A DNA stretch of 64,000 nt from UMGS1781 sp045650705. GTDB lineage: Bacteria; Bacillota; Clostridia; TANB77; CAG-508. Under the pieces are notes generated by a model. That model saw nothing but the letters and a program-made list of their open reading frames with translations. It was not told the DNA's origin and did no database searches. The DNA is taken from NCBI GenBank assembly GCA_045650705.1, contig JAZRRK010000037.1, positions 15,592-79,591 on the forward strand, read 5' to 3'. Positions 1 through 8,660 of this stretch are shown here, in pieces. Position numbers and translations under genes: made by a program. Within the stretch, counting starts at the first letter, position 1. Each line of letters opens with the position of its first letter.

Positions 1-1054
1 TTTTGTTGTTCCTTGTTACTACAAATATTGCCTCAGTTATTCTTCCTTGAGGATCATTTATCTGAATATTTGTTTTTGCTGTATATACTCTTGCTTCGAA
101 TTCTTCTGCTGTTATTGTTGGTCTTATATAGGCTTGTTCTCCACTTTCTCCTTCTGAACCTTCATTTTCTGTGCCTTCACCTTCTATTGCTCCTCCTACA
201 CTATTTCCCCCTGTACTTCCTTCTACACCTTCAGTTGCTTCATCATCTTTTTCCTCTTCTGGTTTTGTTTGTATTTCTGGATTCTCTTCTATTATTCCTA
301 ATTTCTTTAGAAAGTCTTCATAGCTTATTTCTTCCATTGTTTCTATTGCTACTTTGCTATTTCCATCTATTTCTAATATATTATTATATATTAATTTATC
401 TTCTTCTACTTCATAATATGTTATGTACTCTTCTGTGAAATATATTATGCTATTTACTGGTATTACATACTCTCCTATTTCTGTTTGTATCTTTATTTCT
501 TTTGTTGTTACATATGTTCCTTCACCTGTTTCTAACAATATGTATTCATTGTTATCTGCTTTACTTAAATCATGGGCATTGTACAGCTTTCCTTCTGCTA
601 ACATAAAGTTTTCATAGCCTTCTACTTTTTCATAATTTCTTGTTATTATATTTGCATCTTCTGAGATGTTTAATAGAGCAGATTTTCCATTTACGTATAT
701 TGGATAAACTATATCTATATTCTTTTTTTCTTTTCCACCCACATAATAACTTTTTCTCTTTTCATAGATTGTTTCCTGTTCTTCTACTTTTATTAATGGA
801 ATTGCTTGTTCTGCGCTCTCGAAATTTTCACTTTTTAAGTTTTTTGTTACTATTTTTGCTTCTATTCCATATCCTTCATACATTATTGTACTTATTGGCG
901 CATAACGAAGAGCCATATAATAAAATATTATTAGGATGGCACATATGAGTATAAGCCCTCCTAATAAAAATATTGGCATATGATTTCTATTAATTTTATT
1001 TTCTTTTTTATTATTTCCTTTTTTTATCTTTTCTTTTTTTCTAGATTCTTTCAT
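1..1054 (-). CDS. Membrane-anchored ectodomain protein, 3' end cut by the window edge
   Basis: This gene runs off the left edge of the window. Its start is the ATG at 1054, preceded by a GGGGAGGC ribosome binding site. The protein has a lysine-rich cytoplasmic start (about 25 residues), one membrane helix (about residues 27-50) and an extracellular part. A low-complexity stretch rich in Glu, Gly and Ser follows at about residues 255-305. The folded region before the linker resembles, by eye, the ectodomains at 1072-1782, 7199-8644 and the start of 8661-14024. It is the last visible gene of the F1-like ATPase operon, 17 bp after its neighbour. It contains no in-frame CGG. I do not recognise a named family. 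A surface component of the same machine is the inference from position and shared architecture. Confidence 0.7.
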   Translation of the reverse strand, partial: MKESRKKEKIKKGNNKKENKINRNHMPIFLLGGLILICAILIIFYYMALRYAPISTIMYEGYGIEAKIVTKNLKSENFESAEQAIPLIKVEEQETIYEKRKSYYVGGKEKKNIDIVYPIYVNGKSALLNISEDANIITRNYEKVEGYENFMLAEGKLYNAHDLSKADNNEYILLETGEGTYVTTKEIKIQTEIGEYVIPVNSIIYFTEEYITYYEVEEDKLIYNNILEIDGNSKVAIETMEEISYEDFLKKLGIIEENPEIQTKPEEEKDDEATEGVEGSTGGNSVGGAIEGEGTENEGSEGESGEQAYIRPTITAEEFEARVYTAKTNIQINDPQGRITEAIFVVTRNNK

Positions 1055-1071
1055 CTGTGTTGCCTCCCCTT

Positions 1072-1782
1072 CTATTTCTCAAACTCAAAACTTCGTAATA
1101 TTTCTATTTTCTTTAATAATAATTGTTCTTTTTCTTGATATTTTAAAGAATCTGTACTTAAGTTTATTTCATACGCCTCAGTTTTTGCAGTTACATCTCC
1201 ATAATTTGCTTCTTCTATGATTGTATACTTATCCTCTTGTTTTTGATATATTTCTACTGTTTGTCTATATGAAACTATGGCATATGAAAGTCTAGATAAT
1301 TCATACGTTTGTTCTCCTACAGTTAGTGTAACAGGCTCTAAAAAAATGTATAAGTCATTTCCATCAAATAAGAATGAATTTCTTACTTGCTTTTTATATC
1401 CCTCATATTGTATATATGGAATATTATCTTCTAATTGCACCGCTGAAAAATGGTTTACTCTTTGCATATTACCTTCATCTACAGGAAATACTATTGCCAT
1501 ATCTTCTGGCAATAATAATTTGTTTTCTATATCTTGATAATATATTGGTGTACTATCTAACTCAATTTTTACATCTTCCATCTGTAAATTTGTTATACCA
1601 TTATTTTGTTTGCTTATTTCTAAATTTCCTTTATATTCTACTCTTCTTCCACCAAAGTATTGATAAAATTGATGTTCTTCTAGTTTATTAGTATTTAAAT
1701 TTGAAATATATTTTGCTATAATTACAATTACTGCCATCATCACAAAAACAAATATTATTTTTATAATACCATCTTTTTTCAT
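1072..1782 (-). CDS. Membrane-anchored ectodomain protein of the F1-like ATPase operon
   Basis: The 236-residue protein has one N-terminal membrane helix (about residues 7-25) and an extracytoplasmic domain predicted to be beta-rich. The start ATG overlaps the stop of the upstream membrane gene by 4 bp (ATGA), which implies translational coupling. Segments such as STPIYYQDI and the block around LYIFLEPVTLTVG line up by eye with parts of the N-terminal ectodomain of the giant protein at 8661-14024. I therefore regard it as a short paralogue without the linker and FN3-like part. No catalytic motif is visible. The function is unknown; a structural or docking role on the outer face of the membrane is an inference. 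Confidence 0.7.
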   Translation of the reverse strand: MKKDGIIKIIFVFVMMAVIVIIAKYISNLNTNKLEEHQFYQYFGGRRVEYKGNLEISKQNNGITNLQMEDVKIELDSTPIYYQDIENKLLLPEDMAIVFPVDEGNMQRVNHFSAVQLEDNIPYIQYEGYKKQVRNSFLFDGNDLYIFLEPVTLTVGEQTYELSRLSYAIVSYRQTVEIYQKQEDKYTIIEEANYGDVTAKTEAYEINLSTDSLKYQEKEQLLLKKIEILRSFEFEK

Positions 1783-2313
1783 CTTTTCATTCTCTTTCCT
1801 CTCTTTTTAGGTTTTATTATATCTTCTACATTTTTTAAGAAGAAGTACATGGCATATAATGTTACAAACATCATTAATGCAATTTCTACTTGTAATATAT
1901 AGTTTTCATTGCTTATTTCTACTCTGTAGCCATGAAGAATATCTACAAAGTAAATTATAGTGGATTGGGCTATTATATTAATAGTTTCAAATATTGCTTT
2001 TCTAGGTGTTAATATTACATAAATTATTCCTGCTGTTATTATCATAACTATCATTGCTTCTATATTAATTTGATTATCTATTAATGCATAAATCACTAAT
2101 ATTGTTCTTATTAAAATAGCAGATAATTGGAATATTTGCTTTTGATTTATTCCGTGTAAGTAATCCTAAATATCTCGTACTTTTTTTGTGTATATCGAAT
2201 CTTTTACTTAAATAATATAATAGAAAACCTATTACAAGTATTATTAATGAAACTACTACAAATGGCCTTGCATACAAGGTAATAGTATATAATATTATAT
2301 CAATCATTTTCAT
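1779..2313 (-). CDS. Polytopic membrane protein read through a +1 shift at CGGA
   Basis: Two overlapping frames make one protein. Frame 1 starts at 2313 (MKMIDIIL) and encodes one or two membrane helices up to RYLGLLT. The next codon is CGG, at 2154-2152. If the C is skipped and GGA (2153-2151) is read as Gly, the protein continues INQKQIFQLSAILIRTILV and on through two or three further helices to KKRGKRMKR, giving 177 residues. Without the shift, frame 1 ends in a polar tail that does not look like protein, and frame 2 has no plausible start with a ribosome binding site. The start overlaps the end of the epsilon-like gene by 14 bp. An Arg sits inside the helix SAILIRTILV. The position in the operon suggests a membrane partner of the c-like ring, perhaps in place of subunit a. 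That role is inferred. Confidence 0.75.
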
Positions 2314-2596
2314 CCTCTTTTATAAATAATTTAAATTCATTATGTTTGTGTATATAGTATCCTATAATTTTCTCTAATTTTACTGTATCATTTATTCTTT
2401 CAACTTCTACAATTCCATTTACTTCGCCTATAATTGGCAAATAATCTTTCATAATAATTAAGTTATACTCTTTACTAACAATGCGAACAAATTGTACATC
2501 ACTATATTCAACCAAGCCTTTTTTCATACTTAGTATTTTTACATTAATTGCTGCTCCAGCATCTGTTAGTAATTTTACTCTTTCTTTTCTACTCAT
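2300..2596 (-). CDS. F1-ATPase epsilon-like subunit, N-terminal domain only
   Basis: The 98-residue protein aligns by eye with the beta-sandwich N-terminal domain of F1 epsilon (INVKILSMKKG, then LIIMKDYLPIIGEVNG in place of the usual GxLPGHAPL block). The C-terminal two-helix domain that regulates normal epsilon is absent. The gene overlaps the beta gene by 8 bp. In F-type ATPases epsilon contacts gamma and the c ring, so its presence suggests that the central stalk is complete here. Loss of the inhibitory helices fits an enzyme that only hydrolyses ATP, which is an inference. The motif match is moderate and its place directly after beta strengthens the call. Confidence 0.7.
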   Translation of the reverse strand: MSRKERVKLLTDAGAAINVKILSMKKGLVEYSDVQFVRIVSKEYNLIIMKDYLPIIGEVNGIVEVERINDTVKLEKIIGYYIHKHNEFKLFIKEDEND

Positions 2597-3947
2597 TCAT
2601 TGTACCTCTATATAAGAATTCGCTTTCGTCTACCTCATCATATTTTCCCTTTAGTATATCTTCTATATCTATTAATGCATCTTTTATATCTACCAATTTT
2701 CCTTTTATTCCAGTATAGTTTTCTGAAACAAACATTGGTTGTGTGAAATAATTTCTTAGTTTTCTTGACCTATAAAAGATTTTTCTATCTTCTTCTGATA
2801 ATTCATCAATTCCTAGTACTGCAATAATTTCTTCTAATTCCTCATAACGAACTAAATATCTTAAACTTTCTTGTACTAAATCATAGTGCTTGTCTCCTAC
2901 TATTTCTGGGTCTATTGCTTTACTATTAGATTTGAACACATTTACAGCTGGGTATAAACCTTTTTCTGCTACTTTACGGTCTAATACAATTTGTCCATCT
3001 AAGTGAGTTGTTATTGCTTGTACTGCTTCGTCTGTAATATCATCTGCTGGAATGTATATTGCTTGGAATGATGTTATTGAGCCATTTCCTGTTGAATTTA
3101 TTCTTTCTTCCACTTCGCTTATATCTGATGCCATTGTTGTTGGGTATCCATTTTCAATTGGCACTCTTTTTAATTCTGTTGATATTTCTGATTTTGCTTG
3201 TATAAAACGGTATATATTATCTATGAAAATTAGAACGTCCTGTTTTTTCTCATCTCTTAGGTATTCTGCTAGTGTTAAGCCAGAATATACGGCTTTTGAT
3301 CTCGAACAAGGATTTTCACCCATTTGCCCAAATACCATGGCCATTTTATCTAATAGCTCATCTCTTTCCATTTCATCATATAATTCTTTACCTTCTCTTG
3401 AACGTTCTCCTACTCCTACGAATACAGCATTAGATCTAAATTTCTTGTATACGTTGTTTATGATTTCTTTAATTAGAACTGTTTTTCCTACACCGGCTCC
3501 TCCTAGTAATCCCATTTTATATCCTTTTTGTAATGGGGCAAAGAAGTCCAGGGCTTTAATACCTGTCCATAATGGTTCATTGTTGATGCTTATTTCTTCT
3601 ATTCCTATCTTTCTTTCATAGACATTTCTTGTTTTACTAGATTCAATCATAGCATCATTGTCTATTGTTTTTCCATATGGGCTAAATACTCTTCCTAACA
3701 TTTTATCTGAATATTCAATTTGAAGTCCACCTTCTTTTTTTACAACCTCTAAACCTTTTTTTAATCCTATTACTCTTTCAAAAGGTACTGCATAGGCAAT
3801 ATCTTGTTCCATTTCTACTACTTCAAAATCGTATTCTTTTTCATCTAATTTACATGTAACAACATCTTTTATTTGTATTTGATTATCATATAATAATATT
3901 TTTACATTCAACTCTGAAATTTCTAAAATTCTTCCAATGCTTTCCAT
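2589..3947 (-). CDS. F1-like ATPase beta subunit
   Basis: The 452-residue catalytic beta-type subunit keeps all key motifs: the P-loop GGAGVGKTVLI, the catalytic-Glu region GERSREGKELYDEM, the Walker B strand VLIFIDNIYRF, the stretch SITSFQAIYIPADDITDEA, and an exact DELSEED in the C-terminal domain. Length and order match F-type beta. It should bind and hydrolyse ATP. It is divergent from housekeeping AtpD in several normally constant positions, for example MGENPCSR where MNEPPGAR is usual. It lies 1 bp after gamma and overlaps epsilon. Its neighbours (defective c, no a, surface proteins) argue against ATP synthesis. I left the symbol empty to avoid confusion with atpD of the true synthase. 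Confidence 0.9.
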   Translation of the reverse strand: MESIGRILEISELNVKILLYDNQIQIKDVVTCKLDEKEYDFEVVEMEQDIAYAVPFERVIGLKKGLEVVKKEGGLQIEYSDKMLGRVFSPYGKTIDNDAMIESSKTRNVYERKIGIEEISINNEPLWTGIKALDFFAPLQKGYKMGLLGGAGVGKTVLIKEIINNVYKKFRSNAVFVGVGERSREGKELYDEMERDELLDKMAMVFGQMGENPCSRSKAVYSGLTLAEYLRDEKKQDVLIFIDNIYRFIQAKSEISTELKRVPIENGYPTTMASDISEVEERINSTGNGSITSFQAIYIPADDITDEAVQAITTHLDGQIVLDRKVAEKGLYPAVNVFKSNSKAIDPEIVGDKHYDLVQESLRYLVRYEELEEIIAVLGIDELSEEDRKIFYRSRKLRNYFTQPMFVSENYTGIKGKLVDIKDALIDIEDILKGKYDEVDESEFLYRGTMNE

Positions 3948-3948
3948 T

Positions 3949-4731
3949 CTATTTCCCCTTATTCCTTAGTTTTATAAAGTTTTCTACAACTTTCTTAAAG
4001 CTCTTTTTGTTCTTTTCTTTTCTCTCTATTCTTTTGTTTTCTTGTTCGATTTCATCAATCTTTTTTAATGATTCATTTGTAATTGTTTGTCTCATTACAT
4101 TTTCTGATGCATAACTATTTTCCACAGCAACTCTTATTTCATAGCTTAGATATAATACTATAATGTTTAGCAATATTTTGTTTATATCTCCCTCTACAGT
4201 ATAGTCTTCTCTATAAAGACCTTTCTTTTTATCTGAGTTTTCTAATGGTAACAGTTTTTTCTTTATAAGCTCAATGTGACTAATATTATAATAATGATTG
4301 TATATAATATTAATTTCACTATTTTTGGCTCTTTTTATGCTTTCATATAATATTTCTTCAATCTCTTTATGTCTTTCCATATATTCTTCTTTTGTTAAAC
4401 TTAATACTACATTTTGCTTTTCTTGGCTTATTTTTTTACCTATTATAATTTTATCTGCATCTACTTCTTCTTTTGCTTTATTATTAACGTTAGTATTGAA
4501 ATTTCCACAAAAACCTAAGTCGTTCCCTATATATATGTTTAACGGTCTTTTGTTTTTGTTTAGTTTTAATACTTTTTTATCTAATATTAAGTTTCTATTA
4601 TTAAGAATATTATCCGCAAAATCTGTTAATTCTTTTTCGTAATTAAAGTATTTTTCTGCGGTTTTTCTAGAAGAATCTACTCTTAATAAAGAGTGAAAGT
4701 TCATTACCTTTACTACACTTTTGATTCTCAT
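3949..4731 (-). CDS. F1-like ATPase gamma subunit
   Basis: The 260-residue protein resembles F1 gamma, the central rotor shaft. The N-terminal helix starts MRIKSVVKV, the central strand reads IYIGNDLGFCGNFN (compare the usual SDRGLCGGFN), and a long C-terminal helix contains the SE pair in YASENVMRQ. The length is slightly short for the family (about 285). The start ATG overlaps the alpha stop (ATGA) with a GAGGAAAATAG ribosome binding site. Gamma and epsilon together imply a rotating stalk that could transmit torque to the c-like ring. What the ring then moves is not known from the sequence. Confidence 0.85.
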   Translation of the reverse strand: MRIKSVVKVMNFHSLLRVDSSRKTAEKYFNYEKELTDFADNILNNRNLILDKKVLKLNKNKRPLNIYIGNDLGFCGNFNTNVNNKAKEEVDADKIIIGKKISQEKQNVVLSLTKEEYMERHKEIEEILYESIKRAKNSEINIIYNHYYNISHIELIKKKLLPLENSDKKKGLYREDYTVEGDINKILLNIIVLYLSYEIRVAVENSYASENVMRQTITNESLKKIDEIEQENKRIERKEKNKKSFKKVVENFIKLRNKGK

Positions 4732-6071
4732 CTATTTTCCTCACCTAACTCTTTAAATTTATCAAGGATTTGTTTCTCAGAAAGTGGGCAATATTTAGGT
4801 TGTTTAAGCTCTTCTTGTATTTTTCTTCCTTCTAGCATTTTTCTTCTTAGTTCTGGACTCATTTCATCCATATTTGCAAGTTCGTATACTTCTTTAGTTT
4901 CTAAGTAGCTTAGGAATTTTCTTCTTACACTTGCTCCTAGCTTTTTCATTTTTTCGTTTTGTACTGCTCCTCCAAGTCTTGATACTGATACTCCATAGTT
5001 TATAGCTGGTTTTTGACCTTTACTGAATTCTTTTTCAGAAAGCACTATTTGTCCATCTGTAATTGATATTATGTTTGTTGAAATATAATCTGTTATATCT
5101 CCACCTTTAGTTTCTACTATTGGTAATATTGTGATTGAACCACCATTTTTATGTTGACATCCTTTTTCTAATAGTCTCGAATGTAAGTAGAATATATCTG
5201 CTGGATATGCTTCTCTACCTGGTGTTTTTCCAGATATCAAGCTTATTTCTCTGTAGTTATCAGCATGTGCTTTTAAGTCATCTATAACTACTAAGACATC
5301 TTTTTTCTTATTCATATATTCTTCTGCAATTGATAGCCCTACATATGGAATTAAGCTTATTACCGGTGGAGTATCATCATTTGTTGCTACGCACATCATT
5401 GTATATGATAATGCATTTCTTTTTAATAATTCATTATATATGTTTCTTATTTCTTTCTTTGTTTTTCCTACTGCAATATATATACATACTGTATTTTCAC
5501 CATATTCTTTTCTTATTACACCTTGATTTACAATAGTATCTAGAGCTATTTGTGTTTTTCCAGTCTTTTTATCTCCTATTATTAATTGTCTTTGACCTTT
5601 TCCAATAGGATACATTAGGTCTATACCTGCAATTCCTGTTAACATTGGTCTACATACGTCTCTCCTATCCATAATAGGAACAATTGGGTTTTCTATGTTT
5701 ATATATGTTGTTTTTTCAAAACTACGACCAGTTAATAAATCTACTCCGAATAAGTCTGTTATTCTTCCCATTGCTTCTGGTGCGAAAATTGCTTTAAATT
5801 GTTCACCTGTTGAACTTACAGTATCGCCAACTTGAATTGGTGCATATTGTTTAACAATAGCAATCGTTACAGACTCTTCTTTTATTTGGTTAACATATCC
5901 CATTGCTTTTTCCCAAATTGTTACTTTTTCAAAAAAAGATACATTTTCTAATCCTGATACTTCGATAATGTAATCTTTTACGCTTATTACTTTCCCTGCT
6001 TCAAATACGTTTTGGTCATTTTTAATTTGCTCTATTTTTTTACTTATTAATTCATCAATATGTGTACTCAT
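4728..6071 (-). CDS. F1-like ATPase alpha subunit, short C-terminal domain
   Basis: The protein has 447 residues, whereas normal F1 alpha has about 500. The N-terminal beta-barrel, the nucleotide-binding domain with P-loop GDKKTGKTQIALDT, and the region VSRLGGAVQ holding the arginine finger are all present, so the alpha/beta catalytic interface looks functional. After that region only about 80 residues remain instead of about 135, so the C-terminal helical domain is truncated. The gene is 11 bp downstream of the b-delta gene. In a normal synthase this region carries the peripheral-stalk and beta contacts. Its shortening fits a specialised F1-like enzyme. The alpha identity is secure and the specialised function is inferred. 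Confidence 0.9.
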   Translation of the reverse strand: MSTHIDELISKKIEQIKNDQNVFEAGKVISVKDYIIEVSGLENVSFFEKVTIWEKAMGYVNQIKEESVTIAIVKQYAPIQVGDTVSSTGEQFKAIFAPEAMGRITDLFGVDLLTGRSFEKTTYINIENPIVPIMDRRDVCRPMLTGIAGIDLMYPIGKGQRQLIIGDKKTGKTQIALDTIVNQGVIRKEYGENTVCIYIAVGKTKKEIRNIYNELLKRNALSYTMMCVATNDDTPPVISLIPYVGLSIAEEYMNKKKDVLVVIDDLKAHADNYREISLISGKTPGREAYPADIFYLHSRLLEKGCQHKNGGSITILPIVETKGGDITDYISTNIISITDGQIVLSEKEFSKGQKPAINYGVSVSRLGGAVQNEKMKKLGASVRRKFLSYLETKEVYELANMDEMSPELRRKMLEGRKIQEELKQPKYCPLSEKQILDKFKELGEENR

Positions 6072-6082
6072 TTTTTCTTCTC

Positions 6083-6913
6083 CTATATACTATAATCATA
6101 CATTTTTCCTTTGTAGTGTATAATAACACCCTCTGACATGTTTTTGTAAAAGTATGTTTTTATCTTTGGGTCTAAATTATCATATTTTAGGTCTTCTCTA
6201 CCTATATATATATAGATAGTTGGATCTATTCTTTTTATTCTTTCTTGTAATTTTTCTATTAGATTTCTAATTGTAAATTGACCTTTGTGAATTTTGTTTC
6301 CGTCTATATTTATCCATTTTCTTTCTTCTTCTGTTAAAACAGATTGTACTAATTCATATTGGTCTTCTTTTGATAATGTTGAACATTCATATAATATTTT
6401 TTTATTAAATTGATTACAAAAATCTACCAATACTTTATATTCTTTTTCATCTTCATTTGTTTTATGCTCTGTTATAAATTTTTTTATTGTTTCTTCAATG
6501 TCTAAATTGAATTTTTTCTTTAATTGTTTATAATTGCTAAAGAAAGATGCTTCTTTATATTGCGGAGTTGGAATATCATATATAACTTCCGGCCTCCTTG
6601 GAATCTCTTTTTGTATGCCTTTATATTCTCTCATCTTTGCTAGCACTTCTTCTATTTTTTCGCTGAATATTTCCTCTGGTGCATTTTGTATTTGCTTTGT
6701 TGAATTTAATTTTCTTTTTTCTTCTTCAATTTGCTTTCTTAGGCTTTCTAATTCATTTTCCTTTTCTTCTACTAAATAGTTATACTCTTGTAACTTATCT
6801 AAAAACCATTTTTTCGCACTTTGATTTATTCTTTTTATAACATTATTAAATATGAATACTGAAAATCCAAGCATTATAATTACAATTACTATATTTGCTA
6901 TGATTATTTCCAT
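6083..6913 (-). CDS. F-type b-delta fusion-like peripheral stalk protein
   Basis: The 276-residue protein starts with one membrane helix (about residues 4-26) followed by a charged coiled coil (about residues 40-100), as in subunit b. The C-terminal part ends EGVIIHYKGKMYDYSI, which matches the end of subunit delta (GGxxIxxxDxxxDxSi pattern). It therefore looks like a b-delta fusion, an arrangement known in mycobacterial ATP synthases. There is no separate delta gene in the operon. It follows the c gene by 26 bp with a ribosome binding site AAAGGAGCG. A stator is needed only if the rotor turns against something fixed, so this supports a true rotary mechanism. The delta assignment rests on the short terminal motif and on gene order. 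Confidence 0.75.
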   Translation of the reverse strand: MEIIIANIVIVIIMLGFSVFIFNNVIKRINQSAKKWFLDKLQEYNYLVEEKENELESLRKQIEEEKRKLNSTKQIQNAPEEIFSEKIEEVLAKMREYKGIQKEIPRRPEVIYDIPTPQYKEASFFSNYKQLKKKFNLDIEETIKKFITEHKTNEDEKEYKVLVDFCNQFNKKILYECSTLSKEDQYELVQSVLTEEERKWINIDGNKIHKGQFTIRNLIEKLQERIKRIDPTIYIYIGREDLKYDNLDPKIKTYFYKNMSEGVIIHYKGKMYDYSI

Positions 6914-6939
6914 TTTTTACGCTCCTTTTAGCTTTTGTT

Positions 6940-7185
6940 TTAAGCAATTAGTGGATTATAAAATAATAGTAAAAATGTGAATGCGAATAATAATAGTAAG
7001 AATACTGCTAATATTACTAAAACTACTAATGCTGAGTGTATAACATCACTTTTTGTTTCAGGATTTCTTCCTACTGATTCTGCTACTTTTGCGCCAATTT
7101 GTCCAACTCCTATTCCTATTCCTAAAAATGTTGCTCCCAACATAATTCCTATACTCCATAATGTTGCTACTAAAATTTGTTCCAT
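6940..7185 (-). CDS. F-type c-like proteolipid lacking the ion-binding carboxylate
   Basis: The 81-residue hairpin protein has a Gly-rich first helix (LGIGIGVGQIGAKVAESVG), the polar loop RNPETKSD, and a second helix ending FYNPLIA. These match clostridial Na+-type c subunits (loop RQPE, ending YANPFV), and the helix-1 Gln of the VGQ motif is kept. The second helix contains no Asp or Glu at all. Counting from the loop, the position of the essential Glu/Asp is Ala in ILAVF. A ring of this protein should not carry H+ or Na+. The start has the ribosome binding site AAAGGAGGATAAAAA. The family call is firm. The loss of ion transport is a strong inference from the missing residue. Confidence 0.88.
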   Translation of the reverse strand: MEQILVATLWSIGIMLGATFLGIGIGVGQIGAKVAESVGRNPETKSDVIHSALVVLVILAVFLLLLFAFTFLLLFYNPLIA

Positions 7186-7198
7186 TTTTTATCCTCCT

Positions 7199-8644
7199 TT
7201 AATAATTTTTTGCTTTTGCTTGTATATTAATTTGTATTGCTTTACCATCAAATTTTGCATTTTCTATTTTTAAAATTATGTCTTTTCCATAATGATAATC
7301 TAAACTTCCTGTCCATCCAGCCGTTGTGGCAGATTTTTCTAAATCAACCTGTGTTCTCTCTTTTGCTTCGCCATCAACATATAAAACTATTTCTGCCTCA
7401 TCTATGTTTTGATTTTTATCTAAAATTAATTCAAAATAGATTTTTGTTAATGTTATTTTTGTTATTTTTAATGTTGATGTTACTTTTGTTGTTCTCGCTG
7501 ATGTAATGTCTTCTATACTCTCTTCTAAAATTCCCTCATCATTTATTTGTTTTGTTCCTAAAGTAATTTTGTATTCTTGATTCTGATTCAAACCAGTAAT
7601 TCTATATTTGTTTTCTTGTTTATCTAATGCTATTGTTTTTGCAGTTCCTGCTCCATCTACTAACAAGTATACTGTTTGATATTTATTTTCTGGATCTATA
7701 ACATTGTATTCTACATCTATATATGTTGAACCTGTGCTTGTCCCTCTCAATTGTACACTCTTTGCAAGTTCCGTCTTTTCTGTTCCATTATTATCTGTTT
7801 CTATATTTATGTTAGTATTGTTTTGCTGATTATTAATTGTTGTATTATTGTTAATTATTGTACTTTGATTATTTGTAGTAGTACTTTGATTGTTTGTAAT
7901 AGTGCTTCCATTATTTATAACCGTACTTTGATTGTTTGTAGATTGAATTATCGTTGCAGGTTCTTGTTTTTCTTCTGGTTTTACATATTGGTTTGTACTT
8001 CCTATAATTTTCTTTAAATCGATTTCTTCATCATTATAAATCAATTTCTCGTTTGCCACGTCAAATTTAAATGTTTGTGTATTAATTACCATTGGCTTTA
8101 TTGTTCTAGAATTTAGTTCATTATTTAATAAATATGTATTTCCTGCTTTATCTATTAAAACTAACAAATACCCTGTTGTACTTAGTGAGCCTGTTTCATT
8201 TGTAATGGTGTTTCCTATTACTATATATTTTCTATCTCCTAGTTTGTATAATTGGTCTTCTGATGTTTTTGATATTGTAGTATTTTGTGTTAGTTTTGCA
8301 ACAGCTCCATCTGTATAAATACGATACATTTTTCCATATAAATTAACTGTTTTTGTACTTTCTTGATATGCTACACATTGTGTTCCTAATTTGTATTCTT
8401 CATTTGTATCGTTTGTCTTTAAATAATAACTGCCTGTCCACTTTTTTTGTATAGTAGCCTCTTCTTCTAATTGTATTGGGTTATATTCTTCATCATAGAG
8501 AAAGTTATCGCTTTCTATTATATACTCTTCTTTTGGCATTTTTAGTACCATACTCAAACACCAAATTAATATGGCAATAATTCCTATTATGATTATTGTG
8601 AATATAGCAAACGATTTCTTATTGCCTGCCGTTAACTTTCTCAT
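7199..8644 (-). CDS. Membrane-anchored surface protein with Asn/Gln/Thr linker and FN3-like C-terminus
   Basis: The start is set at the ATG at 8644, 8 bp after AAGGAGG. An upstream in-frame ATG at 8680 would overlap the previous gene and has no ribosome binding site. The 481-residue protein has a membrane helix (about residues 12-34), a beta-rich ectodomain, a linker dominated by Asn, Gln, Thr and Ser (about residues 225-285), and one or two C-terminal domains that look fibronectin III-like (blocks such as YKITLGTKQI). The order anchor, ectodomain, linker, FN3-like is the same as in the giant upstream protein, so the two are probably paralogues. It directly precedes the c-like gene. The role is unknown; it is a surface part of the ATPase-linked system by context. 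Confidence 0.75.
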   Translation of the reverse strand: MRKLTAGNKKSFAIFTIIIIGIIAILIWCLSMVLKMPKEEYIIESDNFLYDEEYNPIQLEEEATIQKKWTGSYYLKTNDTNEEYKLGTQCVAYQESTKTVNLYGKMYRIYTDGAVAKLTQNTTISKTSEDQLYKLGDRKYIVIGNTITNETGSLSTTGYLLVLIDKAGNTYLLNNELNSRTIKPMVINTQTFKFDVANEKLIYNDEEIDLKKIIGSTNQYVKPEEKQEPATIIQSTNNQSTVINNGSTITNNQSTTTNNQSTIINNNTTINNQQNNTNINIETDNNGTEKTELAKSVQLRGTSTGSTYIDVEYNVIDPENKYQTVYLLVDGAGTAKTIALDKQENKYRITGLNQNQEYKITLGTKQINDEGILEESIEDITSARTTKVTSTLKITKITLTKIYFELILDKNQNIDEAEIVLYVDGEAKERTQVDLEKSATTAGWTGSLDYHYGKDIILKIENAKFDGKAIQINIQAKAKNY

Positions 8645-8660
8645 GATTTTTTCCTCCTTA

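Noticed and set aside
13..948. Plus-strand ORFs at the left edge, rich in Leu and Phe
   Set aside because: They are the antisense of a minus-strand gene that has a ribosome binding site, membrane anchor and a good continuous frame.
1779..2096. Separate 105-residue membrane protein starting at GTG 2096
   Set aside because: There is no ribosome binding site, the open frame extends upstream with a good hydrophobic helix, and the join at CGGA explains both frames.
2176..2190. Slippage at the A7 run as the cause of the frame change in 1779-2313
   Set aside because: A TAG in the second frame at 2168-2166 lies downstream of the A-run, so the change must occur later, which leaves the CGGA as the natural site.
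2589..6071. The organism's main F0F1 ATP synthase
   Set aside because: The c-like subunit has no carboxylate, no a subunit is visible, alpha and epsilon are shortened, and the operon is full of surface protein genes.
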